DNA of 32,826 nt from Deltaproteobacteria bacterium (lineage in GTDB: Bacteria > Desulfobacterota > UBA8473), in NCBI GenBank assembly GCA_030643245.1, contig DAOWME010000004.1, positions 1 to 32,826 on the forward strand, in the 5' to 3' direction. The position numbers and the translations under genes are program-made. Shown in pieces: positions 1 to 9,617 of this stretch. Below the pieces are notes generated by a model that saw only the letters and a list, made by a program, of their open reading frames with translations, did not search any database and was not told the DNA's origin. Position 1 is the stretch's first letter. Every line of letters begins with the position of its first letter.

Positions 1-88
1 ATTTCGAGGATTTTGTGCTTGAAGATCGGTCAAAGATGGCCTGAAGATGAGATGCACAAATGGGGAAGTTATTTCAGCCTCGTCCCCA
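1..88. repeat. Family 2 foldback element, right half, cut by window edge
   Basis: The sequence matches the right half of the complete copy at 7065-7249, including GAGGATTTTGTG, AAGATGGCCTGAAGATGAGA and the end GTTATTT..GCCTCGTCCCC. The left half lies outside the window. A family 3 repeat follows directly. No coding capacity is seen. Confidence 0.75.
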
Positions 89-150
89 AGCAAACGAAAT
101 AAGTAGCCGGCAAGCGGTAAACCTGCTCAACCGCACAGGTCGAAAAATTT
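88..150. repeat. Family 3 repeat, abutting family 2
   Basis: It contains AAGCAAACGAAATAAGTAG, then CCGGCAAGCGGTAAACCTG and CCGCACAGGTCGAAA. The same order of blocks recurs in reverse at 19169-19229, and parts recur at 24987-25007 and 29174-29211. From 151 to 388 no gene is seen, only a short perfect inverted repeat TGACCT/AGGTCA at 283-301 downstream of the dksA-like gene. Confidence 0.65.
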
Positions 151-388
151 CCACTTTAAATCGATTTATAAAAAAAGAAACCCTGGTGAAGGGAATAAGG
201 TTCCAATAAAAAGAGCAGTAATTGAATCCTTGAAAAGAATTTTATTACGGTGGTCCAGATGGATAAAAGATCAGTCTGGAGATGACCTTTATTAGAGGTC
301 AAATTCTTGGCAGGTTTGTTCTTTTAGTAGGGTTCTTATGACACGGTTGAGGTATATGCTTGAACGATGTTACTTGTCGTCAGTACCC

Positions 389-751
389 CTATGGGCTTTC
401 TCGCTTTTCTTGTTCCTCTTGGTCAGTCTTACAATCGATGCACAGAGTAGTGACAGGTCTTGCCTTCAGCCTACCATCCGAGATATCCTCTCCGCACACC
501 TCACAGATGCCAAAAGTGCCATTATCGATCCTTTCCAAGGCTTCCATAATCTTCGATATCAATTTTCTTTCCCTGTCACGAATCCTCAAGAGAAAATTCC
601 GGTTTGATTCGATAGAGGCTTGGTCTGTCGGGTCAGGAAAGGCTTTCTCTTCATCAATCATCCCGGATACTGTCTTTCCCGCTTCTTGGAGAAGGGTATT
701 CAACCTGTTGTTTAAGAATTCTCTAAAGTATTCCACCCTTTCCTTATCCAT
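389..751 (-). CDS. dksA: DksA/TraR-family zinc-finger transcription factor
   Basis: A 120-residue protein with the DksA/TraR layout: an N-terminal coiled-coil region (about residues 1-75) and a C4 zinc finger with C83, C86, C104 and C107 (CEVCG ... CIDC). DksA proteins enter the secondary channel of RNA polymerase and, with ppGpp, adjust promoter choice, notably at rRNA promoters. The coil tip keeps the acidic DPTDQAS motif (D40, D43), matching the DxxDxA of true DksA, so it is probably functional rather than a short TraR paralogue. The start is supported by a GGGAGC ribosome site ending about five bases before the ATG. It is monocistronic and divergent from groESL. The family call is firm; equivalence to E. 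coli DksA is inferred. Confidence 0.88.
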   Translation of the reverse strand: MDKERVEYFREFLNNRLNTLLQEAGKTVSGMIDEEKAFPDPTDQASIESNRNFLLRIRDRERKLISKIMEALERIDNGTFGICEVCGEDISDGRLKARPVTTLCIDCKTDQEEQEKRESP

Positions 752-822
752 TTTACTGCTCCCTGTAAAAAGAAAAATAGCTGTACACCGGGTACACTAC
801 TTTTTATTTTATCGAACTGCTT

Positions 823-851
823 TATATACCTTATGGTTTCTGAAAAGTAAA
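823..851 (-). promoter_or_regulatory. Possible sigma-70 promoter for dksA
   Basis: Reading the minus strand, TTTACT (846-851) and TATATA (823-828) are separated by 17 bases, about 70 bases upstream of the dksA start. The -35 match is moderate. A small inverted repeat CGTCA-AAG-TGACG (863-875) lies just upstream. Confidence 0.4.
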
Positions 852-942
852 GCATAAATTAACGTCAAAGTGACGGAAGTTTTGATTCTTTAAAGATTTC
901 TATTTAAACTACAGGGAATGTCGGCCGGTTTCGGTGCAATAA

Positions 943-994
943 AGCCCCTTTGCCAAGTTTAGTCCTTTACTGGAAACAAGGGGGCAAAGGGGCT
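943..994. other. Large hairpin in the dksA-groES intergenic region
   Basis: AGCCCCTTTGCC (943-954) pairs perfectly with GGCAAAGGGGCT (983-994) around a 28-base loop. There is no T tract on the plus strand, so a classical terminator is unlikely. It could be a repeat remnant or a structured leader. The rest of the 752-1205 gap shows only a short fragment of family 2 (1041-1056). Confidence 0.55.
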
Positions 995-1205
995 GGGTGC
1001 CCGTAACAATGAAAAAACAACGTGCAATGAATAGAATAGGTTAGGGACGGGGACGATATCGCTGAAAGACGGAAGAAATTAATTAACGATGGAGAATTAT
1101 AATGATAAATTAAATATTAAGATGATTATGGATATAATGAGGCGAAAATCATAGTATTTGTTTATTATTTGGACATAATATCGAAATAACTTTCCAATAT
1201 CGGGC

Positions 1206-1235
1206 TTGCTTTTTGAATTGCATACAGATTATTAT
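1206..1235 (+). promoter_or_regulatory. groESL promoter
   Basis: TTGCTT (1206-1211) and TATTAT (1230-1235) are separated by 18 bases. The predicted start of transcription near 1242 falls inside the extended CIRCE palindrome, the usual layout for HrcA-repressed groE operons. This leaves a groES leader of about 200 bases. Confidence 0.6.
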
Positions 1236-1236
1236 G

Positions 1237-1289
1237 CGCCGTCATGTCGTTAGCACTCATATTAGATGAGTGCTAACGACATGACGGCG
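1237..1289. promoter_or_regulatory. CIRCE operator within a perfect 24-bp-arm palindrome
   Basis: TTAGCACTC (1250-1258), nine bases, GAGTGCTAA (1268-1276) is an exact CIRCE site, the HrcA operator. The symmetry continues well beyond CIRCE: arms 1237-1260 and 1266-1289 are perfect complements around the five-base centre ATTAG. HrcA binding here would repress groESL at normal temperature. In RNA the same sequence gives a very stable hairpin near the 5' end. Confidence 0.95.
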
Positions 1290-1298
1290 AGATTAGGC

Positions 1299-1348
1299 TA
1301 GTGCTCGTCCACAAATGAGCTTCTGAGCTTCTTAGGAAATGAGCGCTA
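1299..1348. repeat. Miniature hairpin element in the groES leader
   Basis: TAGTGCTC at the left and GAGCGCTA at the right form imperfect terminal inverted repeats, with CGTCCACAAATGAGC inside. It resembles the ends of the family 1 TAGTG elements and the short elements at 28830-28871 and 29216-29253. It is short and partly degenerate, so membership is tentative. Confidence 0.4.
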
Positions 1349-1450
1349 AGCAGGCACAAGGAGGTGAGAACGGATAGTCTGTTATTCCGAGAAGAATTTC
1401 GAGGTATCGAGGAGGATAAATTTATAACTCAATAGAAGAAAGGAGATTTA

Positions 1451-1744
1451 ATGGCTATGAAGATTAGACCTTTGCAAGATCGGCTGATCGTGAAGCGTAT
1501 TGAGGAGGAAGAGACAACCAAAGGGGGGATTATAATCCCTGATTCCGCAAAAGAGAAACCCATGGAAGGCAAGATTGTCGCAGCAGGCACGGGCAAGGTT
1601 CTGGAGGACGGCAAGAAGCTCCCCCTGGACGTGAAAGAAGGAGACAAGGTATTGTTTGGCAAGTATGCCGGAACAGAGATAAAGATTGACGGGGAAGAAC
1701 TTCTGATTATGCGGGAGGACGACATCCTGGGCATAATAGAATAA
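1451..1744 (+). CDS. groES: Co-chaperonin GroES (Hsp10)
   Basis: A 97-residue protein of the usual length for GroES, starting with the typical [12 protein letters not shown] segment, carrying the mobile loop around residues 18-35 ([12 protein letters not shown]) and ending in the usual EDDILGI. Seven subunits form the lid over the GroEL chamber and help fold cytosolic proteins in an ATP-dependent cycle. The start follows AAAGGAGA at good spacing. groEL follows 33 bases later, and both share the CIRCE-controlled promoter upstream. The leader from the predicted transcription start is about 200 bases, longer than usual, and holds a possible small repeat. Confidence 0.98.
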   Translation: MAMKIRPLQDRLIVKRIEEEETTKGGIIIPDSAKEKPMEGKIVAAGTGKVLEDGKKLPLDVKEGDKVLFGKYAGTEIKIDGEELLIMREDDILGIIE

Positions 1745-3412
<1,668 letters not shown>

Positions 3413-3423
3413 AATTTTCACAC

Positions 3424-3472
3424 AAAAGGGAAGTCCCCGTTCACATGGATGGGGACTCTCCTATCCCTTTTT
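3424..3472 (+). terminator. Rho-independent terminator after groEL
   Basis: AGTCCCC and GGGGACT (3432-3456) form the inner stem, and AAAAGGGA with TCCCTTTT extends it past a bulge. The structure ends in a T run and starts 11 bases after the groEL stop. Confidence 0.8.
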
Positions 3473-3631
3473 CCGACCTTTACGCATAGCCCTCCGCCTA
3501 CAAACTTCCTTTACCGTCTTATCCTTAAGAATTGTCGGCAATCAGACCAACCCGCCTTGACAACGACTCAATCTATGCTATTTTAGTTTGTCTCTGTAGA
3601 GACTTCTTACGCGATGCTTTTGGAGAATATG

Positions 3632-6424
3632 ATGGACTATAAAGATACCCTGAACCTACCGAAAACCAAATTTCCAATGAAGGCCAACCTTTCGCGAAAA
3701 GAACCGGAGCTCCTTAAAGAATGGGGGGATAAACGGATCTATGAAAGGATAAAAGAGGCATCCAAAGGCAGAGAAAAATTTATCCTCCACGACGGTCCCC
3801 CGTATGCCAACGGGCATATCCATATGGGGACAGCCTTAAATAAGATATTGAAGGACATCATAATCAAATCAAAGACCATGATGGGGTTCAATAGCTATTA
3901 TGTGCCGGGATGGGATTGTCATGGTCTTCCTATTGAACACGAGGTGGAGAAGAGACTGGGAAAAAGAAGGCAGGCCATGTCGATACCGGAAATAAGGACA
4001 CTGTGCAGAGAGTATGCGGAAAGATTCATAGATATTCAAAGAGATGAATTCAAACGCCTGGGTGTATTCGGTGAATGGGGTGACCCGTATCTTACGATGG
4101 ACCCCAAATACGTGGGAACCATAGTCAGAGAGTTCGGCAAATTTGTGGATAGGGGCAGTGTCTATAAGGGCAAGAAGCCAATTCACTGGTGTTCATCCTG
4201 CAGGACCGCTTTGGCGGAGGCTGAAGTTGAATACCAGGATCGCGAATCACCGTCCATATATGTTAAATTTCCCCTCGTTTCGCATATTGGCAACCTTCTC
4301 CCCTCCCTCGAAGGGGAGAAGGTCTCGGTTCTCATATGGACCACAACCCCATGGACAATACCCGCGAATCTGGCCATCACCCTCCATCCCGATTTTACTT
4401 ATGTCGCCGTCAAAGTGAAGGACGAAGTCTTTCTGTTGGCCGAGGGGCTATTGGAAGGCACAATGAGGGAGTTGGGGGCAGGAGATTATGAGATAGTAGA
4501 GACTTTTTCTCCCCTGAAACTGGAAGGACTGAAATGCCGGCACCCATTCATAGACAGGGAGTCTCTCTTAATCCTCGGTAATCACGTGACGCTCGATACC
4601 GGGACCGGATGTGTTCATACAGCCCCGGGTCACGGACAGGATGACTACGAGATAGGTCTCAAGTATGGTCTCGACATCTATACCCCTGTAAATGATGAGG
4701 GGAGGTTTACCGATGATGTGGAATTTTTTGCCGGGGAGTTCGTCTTTGACGCGAATAAATCGGTAAACAAAAAGCTCGATGAAGTGGGTGCTCTGCTAAA
4801 AGAAGCAACTGTACTTCATTCCTACCCCCACTGCTGGAGGTGTAAGAACCCGATAGTCTTCCGGTCCACTGAACAATGGTTTGTCTCTATGGAGAAGAAC
4901 GGATTAAGGGAAGAGGCGCTCGAAAGCATCAATCGGGTTCAGTGGATCCCCAAGTGGGGCAAGGACAGGATCTATGGAATGGTGGAGAGTCGTCCGGACT
5001 GGTGTATCTCCCGACAAAGGGCCTGGGGGGTTCCAATCATCATATTCTACTGTAAATCCTGTGGGTATACCATGGCGGAAAAGGAGATTATAGATTACGT
5101 ATCCGATCAATTTGAAGAAGAGGGCAGCGACATATGGTTTTTAAAGGATGCAGGGGACCTGCTTCCTCCCGGCACAGTTTGCCCCCAATGCAATGGCGCG
5201 GACTTTGAAAAGGAGGCGGACATACTCGATGTTTGGTTCGACTCGGGCGTCAGCTATGCTGCAGTTTTGGAGAAGAGGGAGAATTTAAGGTATCCGGCAG
5301 ACATATATTTGGAAGGGAGTGACCAGCACAGGGGGTGGTTTCACAGTTCTCTCTTAACATCCGTAAATACAAGACGTAAGGCACCCTATGAGGCCGTACT
5401 GACTCATGGTTTTGTTGTGGATGGTAAGGGGAAAAAGATGTCCAAGTCTTTTGGAAACGTGATCGCCCCGGATAAGATCATAAAGAAATATGGGGCTGAG
5501 ATCTTGAGACTCTGGGTGGCTGCGGAGGACTATCGAGATGATATCCGACTATCTGAAGAGATATTGAAGAGGATGTCAGAGGCATATCGCCGCATCAGAA
5601 ACACTTGCAGGTATATGCTGGGGAACCTCTATGACTTCGACCCGTCAAGGGACAGGGTTGAATATCAGGGCCTATGGGAGATTGACAGACTCGCTCTCCA
5701 CAGGCTCCAGAAGCTTATCACGAGAATCAGAGATGCCTATGACAGCTTTTCTTTTCACACGGTCTATCACTCTCTCCATAACTTCTGCGTAGTCGATATG
5801 AGCGCTTTCTATCTGGATGTTTTGAAAGACAGACTCTATATCTCCACCTGCGACTCCGTGGAGAGGAGATCAGCTCAGACCGTCATGTACGATATTTTGA
5901 ACGGTATTCTGAGACTGATGGCGCCGATACTTTCTTTTACTTCCGAAGAGGCCTGGAGCTATTTCCCGTCGGACGGAAGTAAGGCAGAGAGCATTCATTT
6001 GATACGATTCCCTGCTGCCAACGAGGACTACATAGACGATCAGTTGGCAGTCAGATGGGACAAGTTGTTACAGATCAGGGGAGAGGTGTCTAAGGCGCTG
6101 GAACTAGCCCGTCGTGACAAGGTCATCGGTCACTCATTGGATGCTGATGTCAGCATCTTCGCTCCCGAAAAACTCCACGGATTTTTAAAGACCTATCTTA
6201 ATGAATTGAGGCCAATCTTCATTGTTTCAAAGGTAACCCTCTTGAAAAATCAAGAAGGAAAAGGTGAATTTAAAAGCCGGGAGATTGAGGGTATGGAAGT
6301 GGGCGTGATGCAGGCCGGGGGAGGGAAATGTGCCAGGTGCTGGACTTACCACACTACAGTAAATGATAACAAAGAACACCCCGGTTTATGCCGGAGATGT
6401 GTTGAGGTAGTGGAGGGGCCTTGA
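3632..6424 (+). CDS. ileS: Isoleucyl-tRNA synthetase
   Basis: Charges tRNA-Ile with isoleucine in the cytosol. This class I synthetase has the HIGH-type motif GHIHMG at residues 61-66 (within [11 protein letters not shown]), the KMSKS motif at about 602-606, the editing domain between them, and a C-terminal zinc knuckle with C900, C903, C920 and C923. At 930 residues it matches the bacterial type. I chose the ATG at 3632 because GGAG at 3622-3625 lies just upstream and [12 protein letters not shown] is the usual bacterial start. In-frame ATGs at 3629 and 3614 are alternatives; the last lies upstream of that ribosome site. It overlaps lspA by four bases, a common pairing. Confidence 0.97.
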   Translation: MDYKDTLNLPKTKFPMKANLSRKEPELLKEWGDKRIYERIKEASKGREKFILHDGPPYANGHIHMGTALNKILKDIIIKSKTMMGFNSYYVPGWDCHGLPIEHEVEKRLGKRRQAMSIPEIRTLCREYAERFIDIQRDEFKRLGVFGEWGDPYLTMDPKYVGTIVREFGKFVDRGSVYKGKKPIHWCSSCRTALAEAEVEYQDRESPSIYVKFPLVSHIGNLLPSLEGEKVSVLIWTTTPWTIPANLAITLHPDFTYVAVKVKDEVFLLAEGLLEGTMRELGAGDYEIVETFSPLKLEGLKCRHPFIDRESLLILGNHVTLDTGTGCVHTAPGHGQDDYEIGLKYGLDIYTPVNDEGRFTDDVEFFAGEFVFDANKSVNKKLDEVGALLKEATVLHSYPHCWRCKNPIVFRSTEQWFVSMEKNGLREEALESINRVQWIPKWGKDRIYGMVESRPDWCISRQRAWGVPIIIFYCKSCGYTMAEKEIIDYVSDQFEEEGSDIWFLKDAGDLLPPGTVCPQCNGADFEKEADILDVWFDSGVSYAAVLEKRENLRYPADIYLEGSDQHRGWFHSSLLTSVNTRRKAPYEAVLTHGFVVDGKGKKMSKSFGNVIAPDKIIKKYGAEILRLWVAAEDYRDDIRLSEEILKRMSEAYRRIRNTCRYMLGNLYDFDPSRDRVEYQGLWEIDRLALHRLQKLITRIRDAYDSFSFHTVYHSLHNFCVVDMSAFYLDVLKDRLYISTCDSVERRSAQTVMYDILNGILRLMAPILSFTSEEAWSYFPSDGSKAESIHLIRFPAANEDYIDDQLAVRWDKLLQIRGEVSKALELARRDKVIGHSLDADVSIFAPEKLHGFLKTYLNELRPIFIVSKVTLLKNQEGKGEFKSREIEGMEVGVMQAGGGKCARCWTYHTTVNDNKEHPGLCRRCVEVVEGP

Positions 6425-6903
6425 AGAAAAAATACCTTACCACAACCATAATTGTCCTGGGGGTTCTTTTCCTGGACCAATCTTCCAAACTCTATATTGA
6501 CAGGGTTATCCCCCTTCACCATTCTGTCCAAATCGTGAAGGGTTTTTTTCACATCACACATGTGAGAAATACCGGCGCCGCCTTTGGCTTTCTGGCAGGA
6601 CAAGTCGGTGGTCTCAAATCTGTTTTCTTTGTCACCATATCCGTTGTGGCAATTCTGATAATCCTCTTTTTCCTGAGAAACCTCAAGGATAATCAGACCC
6701 CTCTCTTATTAAGTCTCTCCCTGATTATGGGTGGAGCTGTGGGGAACCTCAGCGATAGGGTCAGACTGGGAGAGGTTATAGACTTCATCGACCTTCACTG
6801 GCACACGTACCACTGGCCGACTTTCAACGTAGCTGACTGCGCCATCACTATCGGAGGGGTGTTTCTGATTATTGACGTAGTCTTCAGAAAGGGGGACTCT
6901 TGA
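6421..6903 (+). CDS. lspA: Lipoprotein signal peptidase (signal peptidase II)
   Basis: An inner-membrane aspartic protease that removes the signal peptide from prolipoproteins after lipidation. The 160-residue protein has four hydrophobic segments (about 7-20, 66-86, 96-110, 138-155). The family motifs are all present: NTGAAFGF (50-57), GNLSDR followed by GEVIDFID (catalytic D121 likely), and FNVADCAI (D139). Translation starts at TTG 6421, overlapping the ileS stop and preceded by TGGAGGGG, which implies translational coupling. No clear terminator follows; 6904-7034 shows nothing recognisable. Confidence 0.95.
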   Translation: MKKKYLTTTIIVLGVLFLDQSSKLYIDRVIPLHHSVQIVKGFFHITHVRNTGAAFGFLAGQVGGLKSVFFVTISVVAILIILFFLRNLKDNQTPLLLSLSLIMGGAVGNLSDRVRLGEVIDFIDLHWHTYHWPTFNVADCAITIGGVFLIIDVVFRKGDS

Positions 6904-7034
6904 CGAAGGTTTGTAACTCGTCAAAAAGCCGGGGTATGAGCCGCAAGGCACTGATTTAGATATTTACCAAGACCTGATTTATAATTTGTTTATAGGCGTT
7001 AATCAATGAAATTGCCGGTACATATAAAAAATTG

Positions 7035-7063
7035 TTGACAAATCTCAAATATTTATTAATAAT
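7035..7063 (+). promoter_or_regulatory. Possible promoter upstream of tRNA-Gly
   Basis: TTGACA (7035-7040), 17 bases, AATAAT (7058-7063). A good -35 and a fair -10 in AT-rich DNA. It lies about 220 bases from the tRNA, with the whole family 2 element between, so a primary transcript would carry that hairpin before tRNA processing. Confidence 0.4.
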
Positions 7064-7064
7064 T

Positions 7065-7249
7065 AGTGACGGGGACGAAATAACTTCCTCAAGTTGGCGC
7101 TCAGATTTAGGTTAGATTTGTTCGATCTGAAAACGCAAAACCGCAGGAATAGTCGAACTATTTTGAGGATTTTGTGTTTGAAGATCGGGTAAAGATGGCC
7201 TGAAGATGAGATGCACAAATGGGGAAATTATTTCGTCCCCGTCCCTTAG
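7065..7249. repeat. Family 2 foldback element, complete copy
   Basis: The left end GACGGGGACGAAATAAC is the inverse of the right end TTATTTCGTCCCCGTC. Inner blocks are also symmetric: GATCTGAAAACGCAAAACC against GGATTTTGTGTTTGAAGATC, and the centre AATAGT-CGA-ACTATT is a perfect hairpin. The whole unit of about 185 bp is therefore one imperfect palindrome. No gene is inside. Further copies lie at 1-88, 8093-8222, 24803-24988, 29130-29175 and 32032-32145. Confidence 0.85.
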
Positions 7250-7282
7250 TCAATAATCGGGTTTGGAAGATCGATGTTACAT

Positions 7283-7358
7283 GCGGGCATAGCTCAGCTG
7301 GTAGAGTACAAGCTTCCCAAGCTTGGTGTCGCGGGTTCGAATCCCGTTGCCCGCTCCA
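7283..7358 (+). tRNA. tRNA-Gly (anticodon CCC)
   Basis: A 76-base cloverleaf. Acceptor GCGGGCA (7283-7289) pairs with TGCCCGC (7348-7354); the D stem is GCTC/GAGT; the anticodon stem CAAGC/GCTTG holds the loop TTCCCAA, giving anticodon CCC; the T arm is GCGGG-TTCGAAT-CCCGT. The discriminator is T, as expected for glycine tRNA, and CCA is encoded. It sits at the head of the rimP-nusA-infB gene cluster, separated from it by a terminator. Confidence 0.96.
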
Positions 7359-7501
7359 CTCCAGATAGGTTGCTTGGCAACGAACTTGAGGATTTACAGA
7401 AGCCAGGAGAGATTATCATGCGATCCCGCAAAACAGATGTGTGCCTCCTGTATATCTTTGAAGTCCGGTATTATTTGGTCCATTAATTAGTGAAGTTCAC
7501 T

Positions 7502-7530
7502 AAAAAGTGGGCTTAAAGCCCACTTTTTTT
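7502..7530 (+). terminator. Rho-independent terminator between tRNA-Gly and rimP
   Basis: AAAAAGTGGGC (7502-7512), loop TTAAA, GCCCACTTTTT (7518-7528) followed by more T. It is a perfect 11-bp stem with a U tract. It ends about 40 bases before rimP, so either some polymerase reads through or a promoter I cannot recognise lies in 7531-7571. Confidence 0.9.
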
Positions 7531-7571
7531 ATTGTTGAACGGTCCGCGGTCTATCCCCGGGGGCTTATGGA

Positions 7572-8036
7572 TTGGCAATGTCCGATGATATACTAGAATC
7601 TGTGAAAAGGATAGCGGAACCGGTTGTTACGGCGGAGGGGATGGACCTTGTGGAGGCTGAGTACGGAAATGAAGGAGGGGGACTGACCTTAAGACTTTAT
7701 ATTGATAAGGAAGGAGGAGTAACCTTAGATGATTGTTCCAATATCAGCGGACAGGTTGGTCAATTGATCGAACTTAACGATCTGATGCTGCATCCATATA
7801 CGCTGGAGGTCTCTTCTCCGGGGCTCAATAGGCCTTTGAAAAAGGAAGAAGATTTTGTAAAGTATGAAGGTAAACTCGTCAGGTTGAAGGTACGCAACCC
7901 GGTGGATGGACGGAGGAATTTCAGGGGAAGGCTTTTGGGTTATGAACAAGGAACGGTAACGATAGATGTCGGAGATGAGATTGTCAGTTTGCCTTTCAAT
8001 GAGATAAGAAAAGCCAATTTAGTGCACGAGTTTTGA
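7572..8036 (+). CDS. rimP: Ribosome maturation factor RimP
   Basis: Needed for 30S subunit maturation. The 154-residue protein has the RimP pattern: an N-terminal alpha/beta domain with EPVVTAEGMDLVEAEY, the stretch RLYIDKEGGVTLDDC, the highly conserved YTLEVSSPGLNRPL (about 75-88), and a C-terminal SH3-like barrel. The start is uncertain. TTG 7572 has a GGGGG run eight bases upstream; ATG 7578, two codons later, has no better ribosome site. It is the first gene of the operon running to pnp. nusA follows after a 220-base gap occupied by a repeat. Confidence 0.93.
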   Translation: MAMSDDILESVKRIAEPVVTAEGMDLVEAEYGNEGGGLTLRLYIDKEGGVTLDDCSNISGQVGQLIELNDLMLHPYTLEVSSPGLNRPLKKEEDFVKYEGKLVRLKVRNPVDGRRNFRGRLLGYEQGTVTIDVGDEIVSLPFNEIRKANLVHEF

Positions 8037-8092
8037 GCTGGGCCTCGAGGCCCATGCTAAGGGCTTGAGCAAAAACAACTTAACATTTTGAC

Positions 8093-8222
8093 ATACCATC
8101 TTCAGGCCATCTTTGCCTGCTTCTCAATCGGAAAATTCTCGAAATAGACGATACTATTCCTGCGGTTTTGCTCAATCGAAGCAGGCAAATCTGACTTAAA
8201 TCTGGGCGTCTATTCTGTCAAT
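8093..8222. repeat. Diverged family 2 element between rimP and nusA
   Basis: In inverse orientation it shares CCATCTTCAGGCCATCTTTG, TCTCGAAATAGACGATACTATTCCTGCGG-like centre blocks, GGTTTTG and AAATCTGACTTAAATCTGGGCG with the other copies. Both outer ends (the GTCCCCGTCCC parts) are missing or diverged. It lies inside the operon and would be transcribed as a long hairpin just before the nusA ribosome site. Confidence 0.7.
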
Positions 8223-8256
8223 TTATTTTTGTGCAAAGCTCTAAGGGAGATTTGAA

Positions 8257-9582
8257 ATGATTTCTGACCTAACCCGCATACTGGATGAGGTTGGGAAAGT
8301 CAAGGGTATTGATAAAGATGTTCTTATTGAAGCCTTGGAGGCAGCTGTCCTGTCAGCCGCCAGAAAGAAATTTGGCCCTCACCAGGATGTGGAGGCACAT
8401 TTTAATGAAGAAGTGGGCGAAGTCGAGCTGTTTGAATTTAAGACTGTGGTAAACGAGGTTAGAGACCCGAACCTCGAAATATCTATTGAAGAAGCCGTGG
8501 AGTTAGACCCTGAGGTGGAAATTTCCGATAGCCTTGGTCTAAAGCTGGACATGGGTAAACTCGACAGGGTCTCAGCTCAAATGGCCAAGCAGGTCATAAT
8601 CCAAAAGGTTAGGGATGCCGAACGAGAAAACGTTTACAACGAATACAAAGACCGTAAAACGGAATTGGTTAACGGGATAGTCCATCGTTTCGACAGGGGC
8701 GACATCATCGTTAGTCTGGGAAAAACAGATGCTATACTCCCGGTTAAAGAACAGATACCAAGGGATACCTATCGCCAGGGAGACCGAGTCAAAGCTTATA
8801 TACTTGACGTTCTCAAGTCTTCCAAGACGCCCCAGATCGTCCTTTCAATGACCCACCCAGGGCTCCTTATACAACTTTTCGGGGTTGAGGTCCCTGAGAT
8901 CTATGAAGGGGTGGTGAAGATTAAAGGCGCTGTCAGGGAACCGGGTAATAGAGCTAAAATAGCGGTCTATTCCGAGGATCCGGATGTTGATCCTGTTGGT
9001 GCGTGCGTAGGGATGAGGGGTTCTCGAGTCCGAAGTGTCGTTCAAGAATTGCGCGGGGAGAGGATAGATATAGTACGCTGGAGTGAAGATCCTTCCGAAT
9101 TTGTCTGTAACGCACTAGCCCCGGCAGAGATTTCCGAAGTCATAATCGATGAAGCTACCCGGACAATGGAAGTGATAGTGGCTGATGATCAGTTATCTTT
9201 AGCCATCGGAAAGAGAGGACAAAACGTCCGTCTGGCCGCCAGGCTCACGGGGTGGAGGATAGATGTCAATGGTGAACCCAAGACTACCGAAATATCAGAG
9301 GAGACATACAGGTCACTTATTGATATCCCTGGAATAGGAGATTCAACAGCAAGGGCCTTATGGAACGGCGGATTTTTTACTGCGGGCGACATCGCCGGGG
9401 CAACCACGGAAGAACTTACCAGGATAGAAGGCATCGGTGAGAAGAAAGCCGGTACGTTCAAAAAGGCTGCAGAGGAGTATCTGGAACAAACGGATTCAGA
9501 GAAAATCAACGAGGTTTCGGCAAAAGACGTGTCTGTAACCAATGAGATTGGGGCTGAGGGTGATGATGAAGCAGTGAATTGA
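8257..9582 (+). CDS. nusA: Transcription termination/antitermination factor NusA
   Basis: Binds RNA polymerase and nascent RNA and affects pausing, termination and antitermination. The 441 residues show the N-terminal polymerase-binding domain (1-about 125), an S1 domain (about 135-200), two KH domains (about 200-345, with [15 protein letters not shown] and [19 protein letters not shown]), and a helix-hairpin-helix C-terminal region ([22 protein letters not shown], about 350-410) with a short acidic tail. The start is supported by TAAGGGAG upstream. infB starts 35 bases after the stop. The genes ylxR and rpl7Ae, often between nusA and infB in Firmicutes, are absent. Confidence 0.97.
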   Translation: MISDLTRILDEVGKVKGIDKDVLIEALEAAVLSAARKKFGPHQDVEAHFNEEVGEVELFEFKTVVNEVRDPNLEISIEEAVELDPEVEISDSLGLKLDMGKLDRVSAQMAKQVIIQKVRDAERENVYNEYKDRKTELVNGIVHRFDRGDIIVSLGKTDAILPVKEQIPRDTYRQGDRVKAYILDVLKSSKTPQIVLSMTHPGLLIQLFGVEVPEIYEGVVKIKGAVREPGNRAKIAVYSEDPDVDPVGACVGMRGSRVRSVVQELRGERIDIVRWSEDPSEFVCNALAPAEISEVIIDEATRTMEVIVADDQLSLAIGKRGQNVRLAARLTGWRIDVNGEPKTTEISEETYRSLIDIPGIGDSTARALWNGGFFTAGDIAGATTEELTRIEGIGEKKAGTFKKAAEEYLEQTDSEKINEVSAKDVSVTNEIGAEGDDEAVN

Positions 9583-9617
9583 TTTATGGGGGAGTGATTA
9601 CCTTCTGGGGGAACGTA

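Noticed and set aside
338-857. Two plus-strand frames opposite dksA
   Set aside because: They are antisense shadows of a clear DksA-like gene; the hydrophobic stretch has no family signature.
7274-7486. Open frame of 70 residues across the tRNA-Gly gene
   Set aside because: It is a translation of the tRNA itself (the familiar IAQLVE...GSNPVARS pattern), with no ribosome site.
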